A DNA stretch of 7,286 nt from Clostridia bacterium (GTDB taxonomy: Bacteria; Bacillota_E; SLMV01; PUMD01), in the NCBI GenBank assembly GCA_007128555.1, contig SKXF01000075.1, forward strand, positions 1 through 7,286. Direction: 5' to 3'. The position numbers were made by a program, and so were the translations under genes. This document shows, piece after piece, positions 1 to 5,173 of the stretch. Position 1 is the stretch's first letter. Every line of letters begins with the position of its first letter. The notes under the pieces are model-generated. The model saw only the letters and a list, made by a program, of their open reading frames with translations. It had not been told where the DNA came from and ran no database searches.

Positions 1-569
1 ACCGGGAGACTGACCTGGAAGGCCGCCCGGAACATCCAGCTCATGAAGGAAAACACCTGGGGCAGTACCGCCGAAGAAAGCGACGTGCCCACGGGAACCT
101 CCGTGAAACTCTCCTGCAGGACCCGCAGGAGATGATGATGGCCGTCGAAGCTCAGAAACAGGACCATCGAGAACAGGTAGAGGTAGTTGCCGACCAGGGG
201 AACCCGCACCCCCAGCATCGGATCCACCTCGCTGGCGGTGAAAAAGCCCATCTGGAAATCCAGGAACTGCCCCGCCATCTGGCCGGTGACCAGGACCAGG
301 AAGGCCAGAAAGCCGAGGGCTGCCCCCACCGTGATCTCCCGGACCCCTTCCAGGGCGACCTGCGACCAGGGCTCGGTCCCCGGGTGTCCCGGCAGGGTCG
401 GGGCGATCAACAGGGCACAGATCACGGCCAAGAATACGGCAACGGGGGTCGGACAGTAGGGCCTTCTGAAAACGGGGAACAGGAAGAAGAATCCGCTCAT
501 CCGCAGAGACACCAGCAGAAAGGTCACCGCCGTTTCGCTCTGCCATATCACGTCCAGGTCCAGGCTCAT
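1..569 (-). CDS. fliR: Flagellar type III export gate protein FliR, 3' end outside window
   Basis: FliR completes the FliPQR export gate as a single subunit that caps the FliP ring and contacts the rod and FlhB. The ATG at 569 opens a frame that reaches the window edge without a stop. It gives 189 residues of an expected 250-265, so roughly the last quarter is missing. It begins MSLDLDVIWQSETAVTFLLV. Hydrophobic helices are visible at about 13-33, 42-58, 82-97 and 127-141. Family blocks include LRMSGFFFLFPVF (22-34), VREITVGAALGFLAFLVLV (76-94), GQFLDFQMGFFTASEVDP (100-117), VPLVGNYLYLFSMVLFLS (123-140) and the FDGHHHLLRVL region (141-151). A G-rich run (GAGGGGGGTGGGG) lies just upstream of the ATG and can serve as the ribosome site. 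The gap from fliQ is 13 bases. In related operons flhB and flhA come next, outside this window. Confidence 0.95.
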   Translation of the reverse strand, partial: MSLDLDVIWQSETAVTFLLVSLRMSGFFFLFPVFRRPYCPTPVAVFLAVICALLIAPTLPGHPGTEPWSQVALEGVREITVGAALGFLAFLVLVTGQMAGQFLDFQMGFFTASEVDPMLGVRVPLVGNYLYLFSMVLFLSFDGHHHLLRVLQESFTEVPVGTSLSSAVLPQVFSFMSWMFRAAFQVSLP

Positions 570-582
570 ATCCCCACCCCCC

Positions 583-852
583 TCAACGGATGAAGTCTGA
601 CATGCCTCCGAGCATCTCCGTGGCGAACCCACTCATCATGTTGATCATCCACGGCCCAAAGAGCATCGCTGCCATAAAAATGGCGACGATCTTGGGAACA
701 AAACTCATGGTCTGCTCATTGATCTGCGTCGTCGCCTGGAACACACTGACCAGCAGTCCGGTCAGAAGTCCGACTCCCAGCATTGGCCCCGCCACCATGA
801 GCACGGTGATCAGCGACCTGCGCGCCAGCGATATGATCAGTTCCTGCGGCAT
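583..852 (-). CDS. fliQ: Flagellar type III export gate protein FliQ
   Basis: FliQ is a small helical-hairpin membrane protein; four copies wrap around the FliP-FliR core of the flagellar export gate. The sequence has 89 residues, the standard family length. Two hydrophobic helices are visible at about 15-39 (TVLMVAGPMLGVGLLTGLLV) and 52-74 (PKIVAIFMAAMLFGPWMINM). Between them lies the signature VSVFQATTQINEQTMSFVPK (35-54), where the conserved QATTQINEQT loop closes the gate. The ATG at 852 lies 7 bases after the fliP stop, with GGGAGG about 11 bases upstream inside the end of fliP, so the two genes are probably translated together. The next gene, fliR, starts 13 bases after its stop. Nothing is unusual. 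Confidence 0.96.
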   Translation of the reverse strand: MPQELIISLARRSLITVLMVAGPMLGVGLLTGLLVSVFQATTQINEQTMSFVPKIVAIFMAAMLFGPWMINMMSGFATEMLGGMSDFIR

Positions 853-859
853 TTTCCCA

Positions 860-1645
860 TCATCCTCCCGTCAGTCCCTCGAGCAGGGACTTCATCACCA
901 GGTGCCAGCCGTCCACCATCACGAACAACAGGATCTTAAAGGGCAAAGAAATCATCATCGGCGGCAGCATCAGCATCCCCATGGACATCAGGGTGCTTGC
1001 GACCACCATGTCGATCACGATGAAGGGCAAGAAAACGATGAACCCCATCTGGAAGGCCGTCTTGAGCTCGCTTATGACAAAGGCAGGGACCAGCGAAACC
1101 ATGGGCACATCCTCCGGGGATTCGGGCAGGTCCTCCCCGGCAAAACCCAGGAAGAGCTCCAGGTCCCGTTCCCGCGTGTACTGGAGCATGAAATCGCGGA
1201 CGGGCACCGAGGCGCGTTCATAGGCGACCTCCATGGCGATGTCGCCTTCCTGCAGCGGCACCCAGGCATCGGTGTAGACCTGCCCCCATACCGGGGACAT
1301 GACAAAGAAGGTGATGAACAGGGCAAGCCCGATCAACACCTGGTTGGGCGGCATCTGTTGGGTTGCAAGGGCATTTCGAACAAAGGAAAGGACGATGACC
1401 ACCCGGGTGAACGACGTCACCATGAGCAGGATCGCCGGCGCCACGGCAAGAACCGTGAGAACCAGCAGCAGCTGGACTCCTGTGCCCAGGGTCCCGAGAC
1501 CGTCCTCGATATCTATTTCGGTATTGATCGTGGGCTGCGCCCCGGCCGGCGAGGCCAAAAGGACAACGGCCAGTATGACCAGCACAGCATACGCGCAACC
1601 GACGCTCCCACGACGTCGATGAAGCAGAATCCCACGCACTTCCAT
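860..1645 (-). CDS. fliP: Flagellar type III export gate protein FliP
   Basis: FliP forms the pentameric core of the FliPQR export gate, through which rod, hook and filament subunits leave the cytoplasm. It has 261 residues with a cleavable signal peptide: a basic LLHRRRGS region, a hydrophobic core (about 17-31) and an AGA site, with cleavage likely after Ala36. Conserved features follow: TM at 57-79, then FTRVVIVLSFVRNAL (79-93), PPNQVLIGLALFITFFVMSP (99-118), a periplasmic domain (about 119-185), VPAFVISELKTAFQMGF (186-202), a TM at about 203-222, the gasket loop MSMGMLMLPP (220-229) and SLPFKILLFVMVDGW (233-247). The gasket triplet usually read as MMM is MLM here. The ATG has a GGGAG about 8 bases upstream, and the gene starts 24 bases after fliO. 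All key family blocks are intact, so the protein looks functional. Confidence 0.97.
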   Translation of the reverse strand: MEVRGILLHRRRGSVGCAYAVLVILAVVLLASPAGAQPTINTEIDIEDGLGTLGTGVQLLLVLTVLAVAPAILLMVTSFTRVVIVLSFVRNALATQQMPPNQVLIGLALFITFFVMSPVWGQVYTDAWVPLQEGDIAMEVAYERASVPVRDFMLQYTRERDLELFLGFAGEDLPESPEDVPMVSLVPAFVISELKTAFQMGFIVFLPFIVIDMVVASTLMSMGMLMLPPMMISLPFKILLFVMVDGWHLVMKSLLEGLTGG

Positions 1646-1669
1646 CTCGCCTCTCCCACTACCCCGTTC

Positions 1670-1996
1670 TCAGTCCCTGTTGGTGCTGAATCCTCTCAGC
1701 GCACCCAGCCATCCCTCTGAACGTTTGGGGGCATCCCCCGACAGGACCTCAGAAACCTCATCATCCATCTCAGTGATCCGCACCACACCGGCCTCGGTAA
1801 CGCCCAACACCGTGTACGTCTGACCGATGCGGACCAGGACCAGCTGTGCCCTTCTCCCCACGGATATCGCCTCGACCACCTCCAGGTTCCCGCCACCCAT
1901 GCTTCCGTGCATGAAGGTGCGCAGGAGCCGGAGGCACAGCAGGGCGAGTGCAATGACGGCTATGCTGGCCAGAATCACCTGCAACGCGGATTCCAC
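1670..1996 (-). CDS. fliO: Flagellar export-gate assembly protein FliO (FliZ)
   Basis: FliO is a small bitopic membrane protein that helps assemble the FliP ring of the flagellar type III export gate. The gene is called fliZ in some Gram-positive and spirochaete operons. With the GTG start at 1996 it has 108 residues: a short N-terminus (MESALQ), one membrane helix (about 6-26, VILASIAVIALALLCLRLL), a short basic/glycine stretch, and the conserved cytoplasmic domain. That domain (about 38-78, LEVVEAISVGRRAQLVLVRI, then GQTYTVLGVTEAGVVRITEM) fits the family pattern of a basic-residue turn, a VLV strand and a LGVTE motif. The tail is charged and variable. A TTG at 2029 would add 11 residues (MRQKPEGEEGF) and overlap the preceding stop, but lacks a good ribosome site. 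Its place directly before fliP supports the call. Family sequence conservation is low, so context matters here. Confidence 0.88.
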   Translation of the reverse strand: MESALQVILASIAVIALALLCLRLLRTFMHGSMGGGNLEVVEAISVGRRAQLVLVRIGQTYTVLGVTEAGVVRITEMDDEVSEVLSGDAPKRSEGWLGALRGFSTNRD

Positions 1997-2000
1997 GAAT

Positions 2001-2010
2001 CCTTCCTCCC
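2001..2010 (-). promoter_or_regulatory. Shine-Dalgarno site that decides the fliO start
   Basis: The minus strand reads GGGAGGAAGG, with its GGAGG core 8 bases before the GTG at 1996. An in-frame TTG at 2029, overlapping the preceding stop, has no comparable site upstream and would place this purine run inside the coding sequence. Confidence 0.65.
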
Positions 2011-2025
2011 CTTCCGGCTTTTGCC

Positions 2026-3021
2026 TCAACCCAGGTTCTTCAGTCGATCCTCGAGACTGACGATCTCCGTGATGCGCACGGCGAAGTCCTCGTCCACCAC
2101 GACGACCTCACCCCGGGCGACCAGCTTGCCGTTGACCAGGATATCGACGGGATCCCCCGCCTGCTTCTCCAGCTCGAGCACCGCTCCGGTACCCAGCTGC
2201 AGGATGTCCCGGATCTGGCAGACCGTCCGTCCCAGTTCAACGCTGACCTGCAGGGGGACGTCGAGAAGCATGTCGATCCTATGGTCAGCCCCTCCCTGCG
2301 GCCCTGGAGACAGGCTGGCGAACTCGGCCCGGTCGACCCGGGTCTTTCGCTCCGGGGCCGGGGCGGACCGTCGCGGTGTCGTCCTCTCGACGGGATCAGG
2401 CACCGGGACCCGGGCGTCCTGCTCGCGCAACCCGGCCACACCCGGTGATACCAGCAAGTTCACAGCCCACGCCCCGGCATCGGATGCAAACTGCAGGGCC
2501 AGCCAGTACCTCTGGCCGCCGTCCGCCAGTTCCCCCAGCCCGGCCGAGCCAGCGGGGCCCGGGCGAATATCCATCACACCACTCCCCTTCGCCGCAAGCT
2601 GCGACGCCAGGGTATCCGCGAAGCTCTGCATGAAACTCTCCAGCAGCTCGGCGATCAGCGGATCGTCGACCCCCACGTCAAGGAGCCTCGCCATGACCTT
2701 CTCGGAGTTCCCGTCGATGTAGTACTGGCTGCGGGACCGGCTGTCCCCGGTGATCTCCATCTGCCCACACAGTGAGATGTCGTTCCTCCTGATGCCGGAT
2801 GCGTCGATGAGATCGCCCTTCCACTGGTGAAATTCGGCCGGAAGCTCCGTTGCCTGCAGTGCGAGCTCCGCAGCCCGCGCCGCCACGTCGCCGAACGCTC
2901 CGCTGTCATCGGCAGCCTGTGACAGGTCCTGCCCTTCCTCCTCTTGCTCCTCATCTTCGTCTTGGCCCAGGCCCTGGAGCAGGGCATCAATCTCTTCCTG
3001 GGTCAGAATCTCATTGGACAT
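2026..3021 (-). CDS. fliY: FliN/FliY-type switch protein with CheY-binding motif
   Basis: This C-ring protein has 331 residues, far longer than plain FliN (about 100-140) and close to FliY of Gram-positives and thermotogae. Four parts are visible. Residues 3-19 carry the CheY-P-binding peptide NEILTQEEIDALLQGLG. An acidic linker follows (20-45). A middle domain (about 65-195) resembles one CheC/CheX-type unit: in the key helix LIAELLESFMQSFADTL, Glu128 and Pro154 fit E-x2-N-x22-P exactly, but the Asn position is Met131, and the Asp/Ser position is Ala124. A Pro/Arg/Gly-rich linker (196-247) leads to a canonical FliN SpoA domain (248-331: IDMLLDVPLQVSVELGRT, then DILQLGTGAVLELEK and VVVVDEDFAVRITEI). 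The FliN domain should form the base of the C-ring and bind FliH. The start has a strong Shine-Dalgarno. FliN is the safe family call; FliY is preferred on architecture. Confidence 0.9.
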   Translation of the reverse strand: MSNEILTQEEIDALLQGLGQDEDEEQEEEGQDLSQAADDSGAFGDVAARAAELALQATELPAEFHQWKGDLIDASGIRRNDISLCGQMEITGDSRSRSQYYIDGNSEKVMARLLDVGVDDPLIAELLESFMQSFADTLASQLAAKGSGVMDIRPGPAGSAGLGELADGGQRYWLALQFASDAGAWAVNLLVSPGVAGLREQDARVPVPDPVERTTPRRSAPAPERKTRVDRAEFASLSPGPQGGADHRIDMLLDVPLQVSVELGRTVCQIRDILQLGTGAVLELEKQAGDPVDILVNGKLVARGEVVVVDEDFAVRITEIVSLEDRLKNLG

Positions 3022-3025
3022 TCGA

Positions 3026-3964
3026 CTACTCCTCCCCGGACTCTGACATCACCTGGACAGACATGCGCCTGCCCACGCGACCCACGCGACCCGAAAAAAC
3101 CGTCTTGTCCGCCACGCGAACGTCGATCGGTTGATCGACCTTTCCGTCGAGACGGATGATGTCTCCCTCTTCCAGTTCCAACAGGTCCCGGACCGTCACC
3201 CGTCCGTGTCCCAGGTACGCGACGACGGGAAGGGCCACCCCCTCCAGGTGCCCCTCGAGCATCGATCGGTCGACGCCGACCCGGTCCCCGGCGTTGCCAG
3301 GGTGACTCCGCCCCATCCAGTGCTGCACGGACAGTTCCGGCAGCACCGGCTCCAGCATGATGCACGGCCATGCGATGTTGATCCTTCCCTGGTGCTTGCC
3401 CATCTCAACGAGGAACCCGGCGGTCATCATCATCTCGCTGGGCGGCGCAAACTGGGTGAAAAAGGGGCTCGTCTCGATGGAACTCAGACGGGCCTCCAGC
3501 TTCCGGACGCCCCGCCAGTCCTCCTCGATCCCGGCAAGGATCCTCTCGAAGACGGTCTGGATCACGGCCGCCTCGATGTCCGTCAACGGTCTCTGCACGA
3601 CCTCCGTTTCCTGGGGACTGCCCAGGAGACGCTCCACGAGCGGATAGGAAATGCTCGGACACACTTCAATGCCCACGGTCCCTTCCAGGGGACTGAAACT
3701 GGCAATTCCCAGCACCACCGGATCATTCAGCTGTTCAATGAACTCCTCGTAGCTCACCTGGTCGAGCGCGATGAGGGAACACTTGACCGCCATGCGGACC
3801 TGGGCGGACAGCCCCGTGGCCATGAGTCGAGCCATGTTATCGTGAAGAATCCGCAGCGCCCCCAGGTTCTCCCGGGAGAACTTGTCCGGTCGGTGAAAAT
3901 CGTAGCGACGTACACGATGTTGTCCTGCGCTGTTCTTGATCCCAAACTGTTTCACTTGCGCCAT
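3026..3964 (-). CDS. fliM: Flagellar motor switch protein FliM lacking the CheY-binding peptide
   Basis: FliM is the middle layer of the cytoplasmic C-ring, linking FliG to FliN and normally receiving CheY-P. This protein has 312 residues, against about 330 usually. The family core is clear: YDFHRPDKFSRENLGALRIL (21-40), LSAQVRMAVKCSLIALDQVSYEEF (52-75), PLEGTVGIEV, PLVERLLG, the helix after LTDIEA, FFTQFAPPSEMMM (168-180), MLEPVLPELSVQHWMG, and a C-terminal SpoA domain (about 232-306, LLELEEGDIIRLDGKVDQPI). Two features are odd. The N-terminus (MAQVKQFGIKNSAGQHRVRR) has no EIDALL motif, and upstream sequence in the frame cannot supply it. The GGxG loop that contacts FliG, expected after ERLLG, reads GSPQ (115-118). 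The motif missing here is present on the next gene. The stop lies 4 bases before that gene. A second, conventional fliM elsewhere in the genome cannot be excluded. Confidence 0.93.
   Translation of the reverse strand: MAQVKQFGIKNSAGQHRVRRYDFHRPDKFSRENLGALRILHDNMARLMATGLSAQVRMAVKCSLIALDQVSYEEFIEQLNDPVVLGIASFSPLEGTVGIEVCPSISYPLVERLLGSPQETEVVQRPLTDIEAAVIQTVFERILAGIEEDWRGVRKLEARLSSIETSPFFTQFAPPSEMMMTAGFLVEMGKHQGRINIAWPCIMLEPVLPELSVQHWMGRSHPGNAGDRVGVDRSMLEGHLEGVALPVVAYLGHGRVTVRDLLELEEGDIIRLDGKVDQPIDVRVADKTVFSGRVGRVGRRMSVQVMSESGEE
3029..3037 (-). promoter_or_regulatory. Shine-Dalgarno site of the fliN/fliY gene
   Basis: The minus strand reads GGGGAGGAG, 7 bases before the ATG at 3021. It is embedded in the last codons of fliM (Glu-Glu). 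This supports the start that places the EIDALL peptide at the extreme N-terminus of the fliN/fliY product. Confidence 0.8.
3072..3089 (-). repeat. Perfect 9-base tandem duplication in fliM 3' end
   Basis: The plus strand reads CCCACGCGA twice in succession. In fliM this encodes the repeated Gly-Arg-Val-Gly-Arg-Val-Gly-Arg stretch (residues about 292-299), in the SpoA-domain loop that usually carries a single glycine-rich turn. It is in frame and probably a small slippage duplication. Confidence 0.6.
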
Positions 3965-3970
3965 GATCTT

Positions 3971-3977
3971 TCCCCCT
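3971..3977 (-). promoter_or_regulatory. Shine-Dalgarno site that sets the fliM start
   Basis: The minus strand reads AGGGGGA, 6 bases before the ATG at 3964. Upstream in the same frame there are only about 14 sense codons (reading ASSSTEVEGAGGKI) before a TGA at 4009-4007, with no EIDALL sequence. The short FliM N-terminus is therefore real and not a start-calling error. Confidence 0.75.
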
Positions 3978-3989
3978 GCCCCCTCAACC

Positions 3990-4412
3990 TCAGTGGACGA
4001 TGATGCTCAGCAAGAACACATCCGTCAGTTCAGCGTCATCGAGAATCTCGTTGGTTCGACGAATGATCGAACTCCGCAGCCTGTCCATTCCCTCCTCGCC
4101 CTTGAGACTCTCCGCTTCCAGCGATCGGAACACGGTCAGCAACTCGTTTCGGATCACGACCCAGTTCTCCTCAACGACGCTCAGCGTATCGGCATCCCGG
4201 CACTCCAGCTGCAGGTCCACCTGGACCCAGTTTCGCCGTCCATCCGGACCGACGGCCAGGTCCGTGGTGATCGATTCCACGTTGTAGATGGGTCGGTTGG
4301 GCAACGGCTGCTCCGCGGCCTCCTCCTCCGGCGCCCTCATCCACCCGTGGACGCCGTAGGCCCCACCGAGCAGGACCATCACCATAACAGCGACAAGTGT
4401 CCGGCGGCTCAT
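3990..4412 (-). CDS. fliL: Flagellar basal body-associated protein FliL
   Basis: FliL is a single-pass inner-membrane protein that, in other bacteria, encircles or supports the stator units and raises torque. The sequence has 140 residues, typical for the family. A basic MSRR start leads into a membrane segment at about 5-24, an acidic/proline linker (APEEEAAEQPLPNRP), and a periplasmic domain. That domain carries the expected pattern: strands at about 62-70, then VVIRNELLTVF, LKGEEGMDRLRSSI, RRTNEIL, and a final strand (DVFLLSIIVH). The ending departs from the commoner FxxFVVQ form, though the hydrophobic alternation is kept. The ATG overlaps the motB TGA in an ATGA arrangement, so translation is probably coupled. 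Position between motB and fliM matches FliL in spirochaete and clostridial operons. A second cysteine-containing strand (LQLECRD) has no assigned role. Confidence 0.92.
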   Translation of the reverse strand: MSRRTLVAVMVMVLLGGAYGVHGWMRAPEEEAAEQPLPNRPIYNVESITTDLAVGPDGRRNWVQVDLQLECRDADTLSVVEENWVVIRNELLTVFRSLEAESLKGEEGMDRLRSSIIRRTNEILDDAELTDVFLLSIIVH

Positions 4413-5173
4413 GGCTTCACGCTCGGCGGCTCGTACTCCGCGGCTCCGAGTCGCAGGATCACCACGTCGACCCTGCGATTCCGGGCCCTTCCCTCGGCAT
4501 CGTCATTGCTCGCCACCGGGCGGTACTCGCCGTAACCGGACGCCGACAGCCGCTCCGGGTTGATCGTGCTGTTCGCCAGCAGGTACTGAAGCACGTTGGT
4601 GGCCCTGGCCCCGGACAGCTCCCAGTTGCTAGGAAACCTGGCCGTGTTGATGGGAAGATCACACGTGTGTCCCTCGATCCGAAGCAGGTTCGGGATCTCG
4701 CCGAGCACCGGTAGGATCGAGTCAAGGATCACCGCTGCACTGAGAAGAATCTCGGCCTGGCCCCGGGCAAACAGGACCTGGTCAGCGAACCTGAGGACAA
4801 GGCCCCGCTCGGTGAGACTTAGATCGACCTCCTCGTGGATACCCGCCTCCTCCAGGGATGCCTGGATCTGCGTTCGGACCGACAACAGCTGGTAGGCCTG
4901 GAGGGACTGGAGGTGCTGTCGATGCTGCCGGTCCGGGATTCCCCCCATCTCAACGTCGGGTTCGGCGACCATGGTGCGACCGCCCGTGAGAATACCCAGG
5001 GCCTGCTGCAACGAGAGGATCGTGCGCTCAAACCGCTCGATGTCCACCGTCGAAAAGGAAAGGAGCAGAACGAAGAAGGCCAGCAACAGTGTCACCATGT
5101 CAGAGTAGGTGACCAGCCACAGATCTGCCGATCCTTCGCCCTGTTTTGCGTGCGCCCTCCGGGTCCTAGTCAT
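4409..5173 (-). CDS. motB: Flagellar stator protein MotB
   Basis: MotB anchors the stator to peptidoglycan and carries the ion-binding aspartate. The chosen ATG at 5173 gives 254 residues. A basic N-terminus is followed by one TM segment (about 18-41, LWLVTYSDMVTLLLAFFVLL) containing the essential Asp25, then a plug/linker (about 42-120). The C-terminal OmpA-like domain (about 120-241) has LVLRFADQVLF, LLRIEGHT, FPSNWELSGARA and ASGYGEYRPV...NRRVDVVI. The conserved Asp after GHT is Cys171 here (GHTCDLPI), while Arg190 of the LSxxRA motif is kept. The start overlaps the motA stop by 8 bases (ATGACTAG), implying translational coupling. The nearest GGAG is about 14 bases upstream, so initiation may depend on motA translation; an in-frame GTG at 5188 is a weaker alternative. 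The TGA overlaps the fliL ATG. Confidence 0.94.
   Translation of the reverse strand: MTRTRRAHAKQGEGSADLWLVTYSDMVTLLLAFFVLLLSFSTVDIERFERTILSLQQALGILTGGRTMVAEPDVEMGGIPDRQHRQHLQSLQAYQLLSVRTQIQASLEEAGIHEEVDLSLTERGLVLRFADQVLFARGQAEILLSAAVILDSILPVLGEIPNLLRIEGHTCDLPINTARFPSNWELSGARATNVLQYLLANSTINPERLSASGYGEYRPVASNDDAEGRARNRRVDVVILRLGAAEYEPPSVKP

Noticed and set aside
129..141. GATGATGATGG short repeat
   Set aside because: It encodes the conserved His-rich GHH motif of FliR, so it is coding sequence and not a separate repeat element.
132..593. Plus-strand open frame opposite fliR
   Set aside because: The minus strand here encodes a clear FliR with conserved blocks. The plus frame is Gln/His/Gly-rich without homology.
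590..1720. Long plus-strand open frame (376 codons) opposite fliQ and fliP
   Set aside because: It is entirely antisense to well-conserved FliP and FliQ. Its translation is His/Gln/Asp-rich low-complexity sequence with no recognisable family, as expected from the reverse of GC-biased codons.
1997..2029. TTG at 2029 as the fliO start
   Set aside because: It has no good ribosome site, and the added MRQKPEGEEGF is translated from the purine run that acts as the Shine-Dalgarno for the GTG at 1996. It is possible but less likely.
1907..2722. Plus-strand open frame (271 codons) opposite fliO and fliN/Y
   Set aside because: It is antisense to two identified genes. Its Ser/Arg/Pro/Thr-rich translation has no domain, and the frame spans the fliO/fliN junction.
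3131..4003. Plus-strand open frame (290 codons) opposite fliM
   Set aside because: It is antisense to an unmistakable FliM, has no family resemblance and a biased composition. It is a codon-bias shadow.
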